64,000 bases of DNA from JBEGHD01 sp049334165 (GCA_049334165.1 JBEGHD010000004.1), one strand, 5' to 3'; shown: positions 35,321 through 44,994, counted from the first letter of the stretch. Made by a program: numbers and translations. The notes: generated from the letters alone by a model not told the origin.

Positions 35321-36508
35321 TCACCCGACTACTACCTGGCGCTCTACCTGTCGTTTGTACTGAGAAGGGGAGTAGTTCGTCTTTGCTTTAAAGACCCTGT
35401 TGAAGCTGGTTTTGGACTTAAAGCCGGAGTCATAAGCAATGGCAAGTAAAGTGAGGTTTTGTGCTTCTCCGGAATGCAGTTTTTCTTTAACGGCTTCTAC
35501 ACGGTAGTCGTTTACCAGATCGTAAAAGGTGATGTTTAAGTGCTGATTGAGCAATTCCGAAAGCTGTCTGGATGAGAGTTCCACCCGATCCGCAAGATCT
35601 TGCAGCTTTAAATTTTCATCCAGGTAGAGTTGATCCACCTCAAAGGTTTGTACCACGCGTTTTTTCAGCGTTTCAATTTCGCTGTCAGAGAAAGTAGCCA
35701 GTTGTGAAATCTGTTTTACTTCTTCATCTTTTTCTGTAGGAATGAGAGGTGAATCATTGGTGGTTTCCGACTTCAATAGAAATTCAGGGATCAAAATTTG
35801 AGATTGCAACATACCCTTGTAACCCAGATAGGAGAAAAGACCAACAAAAGAAAAGGCGGTTAGATTGCCAATATTCCAGGCCAGTGGAGTGAAGTTAAGC
35901 TCGTAAACGGAGTAAAGAATGTCGATCATGACAATTGCAGAAAGGCCAATAATCAGGTGGTGACACCACTCTAGGTTTTTTTCGTCTAATGAAGAATAGC
36001 TCGATTTGAACAGTTTCTTAAGACGACTAATCAATCTGAGCGTAAAAAAGGCATATCCTAACATGAAGGTGTTTTCAACTATGATGTAGTAGTCTGCAAC
36101 ACCAGCGTACCAGTCGTGAATGGTTTGAAAAGGATCGCCAAACCAAATATTAATAGCCACAGGAAAGGAAATCAAGAGAGTGTTGATGAACCAGGGCGAA
36201 AGGTGAAGTAGCAGAGGCTTTGCTACATACTTTTTAGGTACTACCAGAGACTTCACGTAGAAGTAGAGCAACGGTCCAATGAGAAAACCCAAACCGTTGC
36301 CAAAAGCTACTGAGATTCCTGCCAAAAAGTAGCTTTTGTACAGAAAGCTATAATAGTAAAGCAGGTAGAAGAAGCACGCCCCGAAAACCGCAGCCAGTAA
36401 GCGCTGGTTGAATGTTTTTCTGGCTCTAAGCAAAAAGCCAATGATTAGCAGAGTGAGCGTCATGCCCATCACCAATAAGAAGCTCGCCAACATGGTCCAG
36501 TTTTCCAT
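35321..36508 (-). CDS. Membrane-embedded AraC-family transcriptional regulator (7TM type)
   Basis: 395 residues from the start MENWTMLASF; an ATG 60 bases upstream is possible, but a near -7 match (TCCATTTG, 36541-36548) lies between the two. Seven or so transmembrane segments occupy the N-terminal 230 residues. A short cytoplasmic linker precedes an AraC-type double helix-turn-helix (LQDLADRVELSSRQLSELLN and LLAIAYDSGFKSKTSFNRVF). Such proteins may sense a membrane signal and regulate directly. The nearby secreted T9SS protein is a plausible but untested target. Confidence 0.82.
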   Translation of the reverse strand: MENWTMLASFLLVMGMTLTLLIIGFLLRARKTFNQRLLAAVFGACFFYLLYYYSFLYKSYFLAGISVAFGNGLGFLIGPLLYFYVKSLVVPKKYVAKPLLLHLSPWFINTLLISFPVAINIWFGDPFQTIHDWYAGVADYYIIVENTFMLGYAFFTLRLISRLKKLFKSSYSSLDEKNLEWCHHLIIGLSAIVMIDILYSVYELNFTPLAWNIGNLTAFSFVGLFSYLGYKGMLQSQILIPEFLLKSETTNDSPLIPTEKDEEVKQISQLATFSDSEIETLKKRVVQTFEVDQLYLDENLKLQDLADRVELSSRQLSELLNQHLNITFYDLVNDYRVEAVKEKLHSGEAQNLTLLAIAYDSGFKSKTSFNRVFKAKTNYSPSQYKRQVERQVVVG

Positions 36509-36611
36509 GTTGTAAAAATGCTCGTAAAATCTTCCCTTTGCAAATGGATTGGTTGCATAAATGAGCATATTCTTGGGCTTTTAAGAATTTTTGGATGGTT
36601 TGAATGGGGAC

Positions 36612-36641
36612 GAAAAAGAAAAAGACAGGATTACTCCTGCC
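36612..36641 (-). terminator. Intrinsic terminator after the T9SS propeller gene
   Basis: Stem gacagga / tcctgcc with one A-C mismatch and a four-base loop. On the minus strand it is followed by TTTTTCTTTTTC, about 40 bases past the stop. Confidence 0.65.
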
Positions 36642-36678
36642 TTCTCCTTATTTATCTATTCACCTAAAGAAATCGATG

Positions 36679-38382
36679 TTACTCTTTCACAAATTTCACC
36701 GTAGACCCATTTGAGAGCTTCAATAAATAGAGCCCACTTTCCAAATCGTTGAGATTAATGCTCGAGCTGGCTCCAGAAATGCGTCCAGACTCAACGAGCT
36801 TTCCTTGCATACTATACACTCTATATTCTTCATCTACGAGAAAAGATCCGGAATTCAAGTACAATTTGTCAGCTGCTGGGTTAGGGTAAACTTCAAGACT
36901 GACGTTCGTTTCAGCCATTTCTTCAATACCAGTAGGAACTGGAGAAAACTTTAAGATGTAATTATCTCTGAAAGCAGCACTTGATAGCTCTTCTTCAATT
37001 TCATCATCGGGGTTAATATCAACTGTGTTTTCGAAAGCACCAGCTGTGTAGATGTTTCCAAATTGATCTGCTCCAACTCCGTGATAGTCGAGAAAGTTTA
37101 CACCTCCAAAGCCAAGAGCTTTCACAAAATTTCCTTCAGAGTCTAGAATGCTTACAAAAGCTCCAGTTGCGTTTGCTGGACTCTCGTTGAGGATAAACTC
37201 GTTTTCAGGATCCGGGTCGAAATCTGTTGCTGTTTCAAAGTATCCCGATGTGAGAACATTACCCTGATTGTCAGTGTCAATGGCATAGTTGAGAATTGCC
37301 TCGGAGCTCTGGAATGACTTTGCCCATAACAATTCAGCGTTGCTATTGTACTTTGCGATATACGCATCTGAAAAGCCTTGAGAAGAGAGGATAGTTTCAC
37401 CTAGTCCCTGATCGAAATCAGCTTCCCCGTAGAATTCACCACCCAGGTAGATATTTCCTTCATCATCGGCAGAAACGGCATATCCAGTCATGTTTTGATC
37501 CCCGCTTACAGAAATAACATTTTCAAGAAGTCCATCAGTGTTGAGTTGAATCATGAAAACACCTCTAGAGAATTCACTTTCAGTAGAGATTTCCACAATT
37601 TCTCCACCGAAGTCGAGCTCCATGGTTCCTTCGTATGAACCGGTGATGTAGCTATTTCCATTACTGGAAACATGCATGTCAATTGCCACATCAAAGTCTT
37701 CAGTACCATAGCGACTGGCCCATTCCAGGCCTCCTAATGGATTGATTTTTAGAATAAAGTTGTCATTACCACCTACGCTTGTCAGTATGGTTTCTCCCAT
37801 TCCAGGATCAAAGTCAACCGAGCCATTGAAAAATCCGCTCACATAAACATTGTCATTCTCATCTACGCCTATTCCAGTGGACTCGTCAAACATGTCGCCA
37901 CCGAATGTTTGTACCCAGGCAAATTCACCAAGTGCATTCAGTTTAAGAACAAAGATGTCTTCACCTCCATTGGTGTTGCGAATTTCCTGACCCAAACCTG
38001 GATCAAAATCCGTTTCTCCAGAGTAAACTCCTGTGATGAAAACGTCACCGGCAGCATTTGTAGTGATTCCCTGCCCGTAATCAAACATTTCTGAACCAAA
38101 TCCTTTTGCCCAGAGGAAGTTGCCTTCGGGATCTGTTTTTACTACGAAAACATCGTAGAAATCAACGGCAGCGATTTCGTATGTGTCTTCACCAATATTG
38201 AAATCTGCCTGGTCGGTAAAATACCCAGTGGCATAAGTGTTACCTTCCTGATCTACGTGCATGGCTCTGATCACATCTTCTCCAACACCTCCAAATCGAC
38301 CGCCCCATTCCAGAGTTTGGGCATTCACTGTTCCACTCACAATCAATAGAGCAAGAGGCAAAAAGTAACATTTGAAATTCAT
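36679..38382 (-). CDS. Secreted SBBP-type beta-propeller protein with T9SS sorting domain
   Basis: 567 residues from MNFKCYFLPLALLI, which begins a signal peptide ending TVNAQ; the long upstream reading frame has no support. The body repeats a unit of roughly 50 residues (DEGNIYLGGEFYGEADFDQG-like: GN.Y..G.F.. DFDPG, then FVLKLN..G.F.WA..FGG), as in SBBP propellers. The end carries a type A T9SS sorting domain (LEVYPNPAADKLYL, then VYSMQGKLVESG and LESGLYLLKL). The protein is therefore expected at the cell surface or released. The DFDPG turns may bind calcium. Single gene with its own terminator. Confidence 0.88.
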   Translation of the reverse strand: MNFKCYFLPLALLIVSGTVNAQTLEWGGRFGGVGEDVIRAMHVDQEGNTYATGYFTDQADFNIGEDTYEIAAVDFYDVFVVKTDPEGNFLWAKGFGSEMFDYGQGITTNAAGDVFITGVYSGETDFDPGLGQEIRNTNGGEDIFVLKLNALGEFAWVQTFGGDMFDESTGIGVDENDNVYVSGFFNGSVDFDPGMGETILTSVGGNDNFILKINPLGGLEWASRYGTEDFDVAIDMHVSSNGNSYITGSYEGTMELDFGGEIVEISTESEFSRGVFMIQLNTDGLLENVISVSGDQNMTGYAVSADDEGNIYLGGEFYGEADFDQGLGETILSSQGFSDAYIAKYNSNAELLWAKSFQSSEAILNYAIDTDNQGNVLTSGYFETATDFDPDPENEFILNESPANATGAFVSILDSEGNFVKALGFGGVNFLDYHGVGADQFGNIYTAGAFENTVDINPDDEIEEELSSAAFRDNYILKFSPVPTGIEEMAETNVSLEVYPNPAADKLYLNSGSFLVDEEYRVYSMQGKLVESGRISGASSSINLNDLESGLYLLKLSNGSTVKFVKE

Positions 38383-38713
38383 AAGCTTTTCATTTTTTAA
38401 AACAACAAATAAAAATAGACTGAATCGGTCATTTTCCGCTATCAGCATGGCAACAAAGGTGGACTTTAAATAAGGGCCATTCGCCCCATTGGAAGGATTG
38501 GTACAACTGTAAGTGATTGGTAAGCAATGTTTAACGTGACCTGGCTTCTTGCGGCTAAAGAAATGTGGCATTCGGTCACTTTATGAGATGAGGTAATTGT
38601 TGTTGCGACCTGATGCAAGTCATGTGCACTCTGTCATTCTCTGACGTGATTTGCAATGTGAACCAAAGGGTAATAATCCCGAGATGAAGACAACAATTTT
38701 AAAAACCGATATC
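38383..38713. other. Divergent intergenic region between the propeller and YceI genes
   Basis: About 330 bases with no credible gene. CACCTTTG on the minus strand (about 38453-38460) is a near -7 match for the propeller gene. Around 38570-38660 several GTGA/TCAC words occur, but they do not form a clean CRP-type palindrome. Confidence 0.4.
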
Positions 38714-39253
38714 ATGAAAAATTTAGTAGTAGCAATCGCAATAGTTTTTGCGAGTCAACTGGCGATCGGTCAAACTTACAGCTCCAAGCTTACAGAAAGT
38801 TCAATGACCGTGAGCGGAACATCTACACTCCATGATTGGGAATCCGATGTTGAGGATTTTACTGCATTGTGCGTAATTGAAGGAGAAGAGATTGAAAGTG
38901 CCACTTTTTCTGCAAAAGTGAAATCCATTAAAAGCGGAACTGGATCGATGGACGAAAACACTTATGAAGCTCTGAATGCTGAAGACCACAAGCAAATCAC
39001 TTTTAAGTCAAACAAAGTCCAAAAAAGTGGAAACAACCTGGTTGTAAACGGAGTGCTGACAATCGCTGGTGAATCCCAAAACATCAGGATGAATCTAATT
39101 ATGGAAAAATGGCAAGCCAATAGCCTTTCTGTAAAAGGGGAATACACCCTTAAAATGACGGAATACGGCATTGACCCTCCTACAGCCATGTGGGGTACCA
39201 TCAAGACAGGAAATGAAGTTACAATCAAATTCGAAATAACTCTATATCAGTAA
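38714..39253 (+). CDS. YceI-family periplasmic protein
   Basis: 179 residues from MKNLVVAIAI, opening a signal peptide ending LAIGQ; two in-frame ATGs lie 30 and 63 bases upstream. The mature domain is a YceI/lipocalin-like barrel: MTVSGTSTLHDWESDVEDF, then MDENTYEALNAEDHKQITF, and ending TIKTGNEVTIKFEITLYQ. YceI proteins bind polyisoprenoids or related amphiphiles. It lies 22 bases before the porin-like gene, so the two are probably co-transcribed. A second YceI-like gene lies on the opposite strand beyond that porin. Confidence 0.85.
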   Translation: MKNLVVAIAIVFASQLAIGQTYSSKLTESSMTVSGTSTLHDWESDVEDFTALCVIEGEEIESATFSAKVKSIKSGTGSMDENTYEALNAEDHKQITFKSNKVQKSGNNLVVNGVLTIAGESQNIRMNLIMEKWQANSLSVKGEYTLKMTEYGIDPPTAMWGTIKTGNEVTIKFEITLYQ

Positions 39254-39275
39254 TAAACCGAAAAAATTAAGTCTC

Positions 39276-40532
39276 ATGAAATTTTCAAAAATCATATCAT
39301 TTATCGCTCTGGCGGTGATGTTCACCACCGGGCTACAGGCGCAGGTGAGATCTGAAATGCAATTTTACAGATACAACGACCAGCGCGGACTCAACGTGTT
39401 TGAAACTCCTAAAACAGACACGGTACCTTTTAATGGAGTAGCAGTAAGAGTGGGAGGTGACTTTGCTATCCAGTTCCAGGCTTTGTCTCAGTCAAATGCC
39501 GAAGACAGTTTGGTAGAACTCGGCCAGGATTTTAACCTGCCAACAGCCAACCTAAACCTCGATGTACAGCTTTACGATGGCGTGAGAATGCACCTTAGAA
39601 CTTATCTCTCTTCACGTCACCACGCAGAAGCATGGGTAAAGGGTGGTTACCTTCAAATCGATAAGCTTGATTTCATCAAAGAAGGGTTTGCTAGCGGATT
39701 TATGGACATGGCCACTATCAAGTTCGGTCTTGATCAATTCAGCTACGGAGACGCAGTTTTCCGCAGGTCTGACAACGCGAACGCGATTTACAACCCTTTT
39801 GTAGGTAACTACATTATGGACTCTTTCTCAACTGAGCCTTTCGGTGAGATCACAATTCAAAAGAGTGGATTTCTCGCTGTAGTTGGTGCTACCAACGGCA
39901 AGCTAAACCAAAATGTAGTGGTGAACGACAACAGCGATAATCAGCCATCTCTCTATGGTAAACTCGGATACGATGATCAGGTAACAGAAGACCTTCGTGT
40001 GCGACTCACTGGATCTGTTTACGCCAATCAGGGTGAAACAACAGGATTCTGGCTCTACGGTGGTGACCGTGCCGGATCACGTTACTACCACGTGATGGAA
40101 GACATCAATGATGGAGGTAGTGATTTTGACGGACGCTTCAACCCGAGGTTCAGGCAAATGACTGCCATCCAGGTAAACCCTTTCGTGAAATTCCACGGAC
40201 TGGAGTTCTTCGGAATCTACGAAAATGTGAGTGATGCCAAAGATGGAGGTGAGTTCACACAAATTGGGGCAGAGCTTATCTACAGAATCGGTGAGAAAGA
40301 AGATTTCTACATTGGTGGTCGCTACAACAACGTGACAGGTAAGGACACTGAAGATGCAATGGAAAAAACCATCGATAGAATTAATGCCGGAGCCGGTTGG
40401 TTCATGACCAAAAACATTCTCGCTAAAGCTGAATACGTAATGCAAACCTACAGCGGAGACGGATGGGCAGGAACTCGCTTCGATGAAGGTGAATTTAGCG
40501 GAGTAGTAGTTGAGGCAGTAATCAGCTTCTAA
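39276..40532 (+). CDS. Porin-like outer-membrane beta-barrel protein
   Basis: 418 residues with a signal peptide ending GLQAQ. The mature sequence is a regular succession of beta strands with polar turns (LNLDVQLYDGVRMHLRTYLS, WVKGGYLQIDKL, DFYIGGRYNNVTG) and ends in an amphipathic strand with terminal Phe (GVVVEAVISF), the usual outer-membrane insertion signal. It resembles phosphate-selective or general porins of Bacteroidota, but substrate is unknown. It follows the YceI gene by 22 bases and is closed by a strong bidirectional terminator. Confidence 0.72.
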   Translation: MKFSKIISFIALAVMFTTGLQAQVRSEMQFYRYNDQRGLNVFETPKTDTVPFNGVAVRVGGDFAIQFQALSQSNAEDSLVELGQDFNLPTANLNLDVQLYDGVRMHLRTYLSSRHHAEAWVKGGYLQIDKLDFIKEGFASGFMDMATIKFGLDQFSYGDAVFRRSDNANAIYNPFVGNYIMDSFSTEPFGEITIQKSGFLAVVGATNGKLNQNVVVNDNSDNQPSLYGKLGYDDQVTEDLRVRLTGSVYANQGETTGFWLYGGDRAGSRYYHVMEDINDGGSDFDGRFNPRFRQMTAIQVNPFVKFHGLEFFGIYENVSDAKDGGEFTQIGAELIYRIGEKEDFYIGGRYNNVTGKDTEDAMEKTIDRINAGAGWFMTKNILAKAEYVMQTYSGDGWAGTRFDEGEFSGVVVEAVISF

Positions 40533-40590
40533 AAGATCTCGATACGGTGATTTAACCCTCACCAACAAAAGTTAGCACTAAAACTAACAG

Positions 40591-40623
40591 AAAAGCGCGG
40601 CTCAAAGGAGCCGCGCTTTTTTA
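40591..40623. terminator. Bidirectional terminator between the porin-like and YceI-like genes
   Basis: A perfect 13-bp stem (aaaagcgcggctc / gagccgcgctttt) with a four-base loop, flanked by A on one side and T on the other. It serves both convergent genes. Confidence 0.92.
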
Positions 40624-40625
40624 GT

Positions 40626-41231
40626 TTATGATTTCTTCATTTGAATGGCGAACTGGACTTCTATAGTGTCTTCAGCCTGAATAGCTCCGAACATCCTCGA
40701 TGGCGGTACAAGATTGTAAGAGGTGATAAGCGTTTCATAGCTACCTGTAAAAATCGTTTTTTGACGGATTTGATGGATGCTTGCATTTTCAATGACTTGC
40801 TGCCTTTCGGCATTTGCTAAATGGAGTCTAATACGGGCTTTAACAGGTCCGCTGTAGTTTTTCCCGCCATCCTGAGGTAATTCAATTCTGTCTATTGTGA
40901 CAACAATTCGAGGGTGCTCCTCAACTTTTAGCAATTCTCTGAAGTCCTCAGTCATCATATCCATTCCACAGGCGAAGTCTTTCACTAGAAAAACAATCTC
41001 GAGTCCTTCGAAAGTATTGAAGGAATTTTCCGAATCTGTGGTCAATTCCAAAGTGTCGTTAATCTGAGTCTTTCTCAGTGCACAGCTATATGAATTCACA
41101 TTGGTTTCACCATTTATAGTTAATTCTGCAGCACTAAGAATAACACACGCCTGACCATCTGATTGCGAGAAAACAGAATTACAAAAAAGAAATAGTCCGA
41201 AAATGATTAAAAATGGCTTCACTTTGTTCAT
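40626..41231 (-). CDS. YceI-like secreted protein
   Basis: 201 residues from MNKVKPFLIIFGLF, opening a signal peptide ending SVFSQ. The mature region shares the YceI plan at low similarity: INGETNVNSYSCAL, GMDMMTEDFRELLKVEEHPRI in the place of the usual M(D/E)..T...L....HP, and a final strand DTIEVQFAIQM. Extra cysteines (near 43, 64 and 102) could form a disulfide. It lies 16 bases after the preceding lipoprotein gene, so it ends a small run of minus-strand envelope genes. Confidence 0.7.
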   Translation of the reverse strand: MNKVKPFLIIFGLFLFCNSVFSQSDGQACVILSAAELTINGETNVNSYSCALRKTQINDTLELTTDSENSFNTFEGLEIVFLVKDFACGMDMMTEDFRELLKVEEHPRIVVTIDRIELPQDGGKNYSGPVKARIRLHLANAERQQVIENASIHQIRQKTIFTGSYETLITSYNLVPPSRMFGAIQAEDTIEVQFAIQMKKS

Positions 41232-41247
41232 CGGTTTGCAGGGTAAT

Positions 41248-41826
41248 TTACTGGGGATGTAGCTCCAGATCAAACACTCCGTCTTCTATAACTGCAATCT
41301 CTCCAGCGCTGCTTAGCTTGTGCACTTCACCGCTGAATTTTCCTGAAATGTTGGTTCCGTCATAGTTGAGGATTGTGAAGCTTAGGTTTCCGTCACTTCC
41401 GGGAAAGTTCTGATAACGATACTCATTTCCTCCAGACCAACTGCCATCGTAGTATCTAAAAGTCAGAGGAATGTCGTCATCACTACCATCCATTTGCTCA
41501 ATTTCCAAAGGGAAGGTGGCATCCTCAAGGTCATCGATAAAAAATTCAATGTTATAACCGGTTTGATCCACCTCTGAGGTAGTGACTTTCATTCGTACCA
41601 GACCGGTACTTTCTATTCTAATATTGCAATTTGTCAGGTTGTCCTCTCCCGGACAAGGATGAATGCCTCCAACTTGCTCGCCATTCACAGTTGCGTAAAT
41701 GCCTGATACTATTACTTCATCAGTAGGTCCCGATTCAGAAGGTGAAGAGTTATTGTCTTCGTCTTTCGAACAAGAGAGTAAAACGAAAGACATGAAAAGT
41801 AAGGTGAGTACTGATAAGTGTTTCAT
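41248..41826 (-). CDS. Lipoprotein of unknown function
   Basis: 192 residues with lipobox LLSC (C19) followed by KDEDNNSSPSESGPTDE, a linker common in Bacteroidota surface lipoproteins. The mature part looks like a small beta-sandwich: IYATVNGEQVGGIHPC, LPLTFRYYDGSW, GNLSFTILNYDGTNISGKFSGEV. The last segment resembles domains seen in Bacteroidota proteins where it follows a gain-of-charge turn. I do not recognise a named family. It is seven bases after another lipoprotein gene and 16 before a YceI-like gene. Confidence 0.55.
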   Translation of the reverse strand: MKHLSVLTLLFMSFVLLSCSKDEDNNSSPSESGPTDEVIVSGIYATVNGEQVGGIHPCPGEDNLTNCNIRIESTGLVRMKVTTSEVDQTGYNIEFFIDDLEDATFPLEIEQMDGSDDDIPLTFRYYDGSWSGGNEYRYQNFPGSDGNLSFTILNYDGTNISGKFSGEVHKLSSAGEIAVIEDGVFDLELHPQ

Positions 41827-41833
41827 TGATACA

Positions 41834-42382
41834 TTATTTAGTTATAATTTCATAGCATTGGGCTGTTACAACTACTTCAATTTTGCCATTCTGATAGACT
41901 TCAGTTTGCTCACGACCCACGGGTCTTCGTATAGCATTTTCTGGCAAATTCGAAGGTTCCAATTTAGTGATTTTTTCCTTGACACTATCTGCAGACCTCG
42001 GTCCGTAAGACGAGAAGTACCCGGTCCCAGTCAAGGTCATTTCATAAAGCCGGTCCCGTCCGTCTGCACCGTCTTTGAAACCTTCACCTTCTTTGCCCTT
42101 CACGATTGAAATCTTATAGGTACCCGAATACTCCCAGTAGTTTCCCAGTCCATCAGAGCATTGGTAATCGAAGTTATATGTGCCCGGAGAAACACGGTAC
42201 TCCTGATCCAAAAAGATTTTTTCTGGAGTATCAGGGTTGTCATCTGAATAACTGTCGACATAGATGTCCCACGAATAGTTGATGTAGGCGCTTCCATCTT
42301 CTCCGTCTTTTCCACATGCAATTAGAAGAAATAAAAAGCTAATAAGGAAGGCATAGCTCAAGCCTTTGGCTGAAATTTTCAT
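41834..42382 (-). CDS. Lipoprotein with short collagen-like Gly repeats
   Basis: 182 residues with a lipoprotein signal peptide (lipobox LIAC, C23) directly followed by GKDGEDGS, a short Gly-x-y stretch. A second one, GKEGEGFKDGADGRD, sits mid-protein. Between them is a Tyr/Asp-rich beta region (YINYSWDIYVDSYSDDN). No family recognised. Such Gly-rich openings are frequent in Bacteroidota lipoproteins and may be a spacer on the surface. It is first in the run of three minus-strand envelope genes. Confidence 0.55.
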   Translation of the reverse strand: MKISAKGLSYAFLISFLFLLIACGKDGEDGSAYINYSWDIYVDSYSDDNPDTPEKIFLDQEYRVSPGTYNFDYQCSDGLGNYWEYSGTYKISIVKGKEGEGFKDGADGRDRLYEMTLTGTGYFSSYGPRSADSVKEKITKLEPSNLPENAIRRPVGREQTEVYQNGKIEVVVTAQCYEIITK

Positions 42383-42512
42383 AGTGATAAGTATTTGATT
42401 GATGTAAAGTTGAGAGCAATTTATAAAAAATAAATGAACTCCTAATTAGCCTCGATCAATGCACAACTGTAGCCACTATAAAAAATGAGATTAAATCGGT
42501 TGACGAACAAAT

Positions 42513-44504
42513 CTAGTCCTTGACAGCATTGCCAAATTCCTGAACAGACTCCGGTGAACCGAAGATGTATACAAGGTCATGTGTTCTTAACTCGAAGGTG
42601 GGGTCAACTATCGTGTGAGCCTCTTCATCTCTGTAGATAGCCATTACACTAATCCCAAAACGATTGCGAAGTTTTGCTTCACTCAGAGGTAAGCCAACGA
42701 TTGATTCGTCTGAGGTTTCAATTTTAAGAGATACGACTTTCAGATCCTGCCAGGAGGGGAGTCCCAGGTTTACGTTTTGAGCAAAATAGGGGCGGAGCAT
42801 TTTATAATTCTCTTTTCGTACTGCCTGGACGTAGTTGTGGACGTTTTCTTCGGGCACTAAAAATTGATGCAATACTCGTGTGAAAATCTCTACAGAAGTT
42901 TCGAACTCCTCGCTGATCACTTCACTCGCACCCAATTTTAGGAATGTTTCAGTCTCGCTGAGGAAACGACTCCTGACCAGAATGTGAACCGTATTGCAGA
43001 TGGTACGCATTGAAGTAATCACCTTCTTGGTGGCGGGAGGATCAGAAATAGCTACTACTGCCACACGCGCTCTGTGGATGTGCAGTTGGTCAAGGATGTA
43101 AGGGTTTGAGGCATCTCCAAAAAATACCTTGTGACCTTTTTGTCTTCCTACTTCCACGTTCTGACTATTGATATCCACTATCGCACAAGGAATTTCAGCC
43201 TCCTTGGCAATGTCCGCCAGGTGCTGGCCATTTAGTCCATAGCCGATAATCAACAAATGGTCGGTAAGCTCCTCATGATCATCTTTCTCATCGGCAACTT
43301 TTGCAGCTGAAGGAGAGGCCTTCCTGCCATTTTTCAAAATTCCTCTGGTCAGCATCTTGTTCGTGGCCTTGTCAGAAAAGTTTATCACGAATGGAGTCAA
43401 GGCCATGGTCAGAATAGACATCGATAAAAAGTATTGATAGGGTTCGTCACCGAGTAGATCGTAATTCATCCCTACTGCAGCCAGGATAAAGGCAAATTCA
43501 CCAACCTGGAAAAGTGTGAAACCATTCATGAGGTTGGTTCTAATTGGGAATTTTAGAATACCACTGGAAATGAATAAGATAACAAACTTCAGTACAAAAA
43601 CACCAATAGTGAGCAACAGTACCCAGGCAATGTTTTCAACGAAAAAAGTCACATCCAGCAGCATCCCGATAGAGACAAAAAAGAAACTGCTGAAAATCTC
43701 TCGGAAAGGAATGATCAAGCCGGTGGCCTGATGGCTGTATTCGGATTCAGAAATAATCAAACCGGCCAAAAAGGCACCCAGGGAAAGCGACAGGCCGATT
43801 TGTGAAGTTCCCCAGGCCACGGCAAAACAAATCACAACGATGGAAATAATAAACAGCTCACGACTCTTTGTTCCGACTATGGCTTTGAGCAGCCGGGGAA
43901 CGAGGTAGCGCGATGAAATGAGAGTGATGGCAATTACAGCCACAACTTTTACTGCGAGAATTCCTACTTCTTTCCACAGGTTACCACTTTCGCCAGCAAG
44001 CATCGGAGTCAGAAGCATCATGGGAACTACTATGATATCCTGGAAAATGAGAATACCAAGAGCGATTTTCCCGTGTGGGCTGTTCATCATTCCCTGCTTT
44101 TGCAAGATGCTGAGAACGATAGCCGTACTACTCATCGACACCAAAAAGCCGTAGAAAACAGCCTGATTGTGATTCATGTCGAGGGCCAGCATCACCAGAT
44201 AGACAAGACCTGTGGTGAGCAACACCTGGCTGGCACCACCCAGAAAAACGACCTTTTTGATTCGCGAAAGTTCTGCTAGTGAAAACTCAAGACCGATAAT
44301 GAAAAGAAGCAAGATTATCCCTATTTCAGAAAGTATCTCAATCTCGTGAGTTGCTTCTATGAAGCCCAGCGCACTGGGACCAAATAGAACTCCTGTGGCC
44401 AGGAAACCAAGAATGCTTGGCAGCTTGAGCTTCTGGAAAATGAAGATCACGGCTATGGATAAACCGAGCAAAATCACGATATCTTTTAAAAGAGGGATTT
44501 CCAT
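42513..44504 (-). CDS. CPA2-family potassium/proton antiporter with RCK domains (KefB/KefC-like)
   Basis: 663 residues. About twelve transmembrane helices (residues 5-385) form the Na+/H+-exchanger-type core, with LGFLATGVLFGPSALGFI and the SLGAFLAGLIISESEY signature. Then RCK_N from about 412 (LLIIGYGLNGQHLADIAKE, a Rossmann GxGxxG-like start, and FGDASNPYIL) and a TrkA_C domain from about 575. It likely exchanges K+ for H+ under nucleotide control. No ancillary quinone oxidoreductase gene (KefF/KefG) is adjacent. Confidence 0.88.
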   Translation of the reverse strand: MEIPLLKDIVILLGLSIAVIFIFQKLKLPSILGFLATGVLFGPSALGFIEATHEIEILSEIGIILLLFIIGLEFSLAELSRIKKVVFLGGASQVLLTTGLVYLVMLALDMNHNQAVFYGFLVSMSSTAIVLSILQKQGMMNSPHGKIALGILIFQDIIVVPMMLLTPMLAGESGNLWKEVGILAVKVVAVIAITLISSRYLVPRLLKAIVGTKSRELFIISIVVICFAVAWGTSQIGLSLSLGAFLAGLIISESEYSHQATGLIIPFREIFSSFFFVSIGMLLDVTFFVENIAWVLLLTIGVFVLKFVILFISSGILKFPIRTNLMNGFTLFQVGEFAFILAAVGMNYDLLGDEPYQYFLSMSILTMALTPFVINFSDKATNKMLTRGILKNGRKASPSAAKVADEKDDHEELTDHLLIIGYGLNGQHLADIAKEAEIPCAIVDINSQNVEVGRQKGHKVFFGDASNPYILDQLHIHRARVAVVAISDPPATKKVITSMRTICNTVHILVRSRFLSETETFLKLGASEVISEEFETSVEIFTRVLHQFLVPEENVHNYVQAVRKENYKMLRPYFAQNVNLGLPSWQDLKVVSLKIETSDESIVGLPLSEAKLRNRFGISVMAIYRDEEAHTIVDPTFELRTHDLVYIFGSPESVQEFGNAVKD

Positions 44505-44633
44505 TTTTATGGCCTAATGAAGTAGGAGGTTTTATTTGATTTCACTAATAACTCAGGACGTGAAAATAGGATGATTTTTTCACAAAATCAGTTGGGGTTT
44601 ACCAGCACTTGGAAACCAGGGAGCCGCAAGCAA

Positions 44634-44939
44634 TTACTCGACTTTAACTTCCAGTGGTCCTCCACTAGAAACGAATCCACCACCTATTTCAGCGATGTCT
44701 ACTTTCAATTCATCGTATGAGCTAATGCCTACGATATCTACTTTCACTTCTTCGAGATTTGAGATACTCACGGCAACCTCGCCTTTTTCATTGAGTGGCA
44801 CCAGGCCGTAATTCTTCAAAGTAGATTCACTGATTTCAGAGCTTGCCCTGGCCTGAGGGATTAGGTTTACCTGGTTTAAAGTGAGCAACACCAAACAGGC
44901 TGCGATAATTGTCAAAACTGTTTTTGTGTAGTTATCCAT
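44634..44939 (-). CDS. Small exported or membrane-anchored protein
   Basis: 101 residues. One hydrophobic segment (about 8-24) is followed by a small polar domain with two similar units, VAVSISNLEEVKVDIVGISS and LKVDIAEIGGGFVSSGG, suggesting an internal duplication around the word VDI. I know no family for it. The codon pattern and Bacteroidota-like signal anchor make it a believable gene. It lies between the antiporter and a MORN-like gene, 55 bases from the latter. An upstream signal was not found. Confidence 0.5.
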   Translation of the reverse strand: MDNYTKTVLTIIAACLVLLTLNQVNLIPQARASSEISESTLKNYGLVPLNEKGEVAVSISNLEEVKVDIVGISSYDELKVDIAEIGGGFVSSGGPLEVKVE

Positions 44940-44994
44940 GTCATACGTTTTTAGTGGTTGTGAAAAATGAGAATGGGGTTCAGGAAAAGATTTA

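Noticed and set aside
38570..38660. GTGA/TCAC words hinting at a CRP/FNR-type site before the YceI gene
   Set aside because: Half-sites do not have the required spacing or symmetry.
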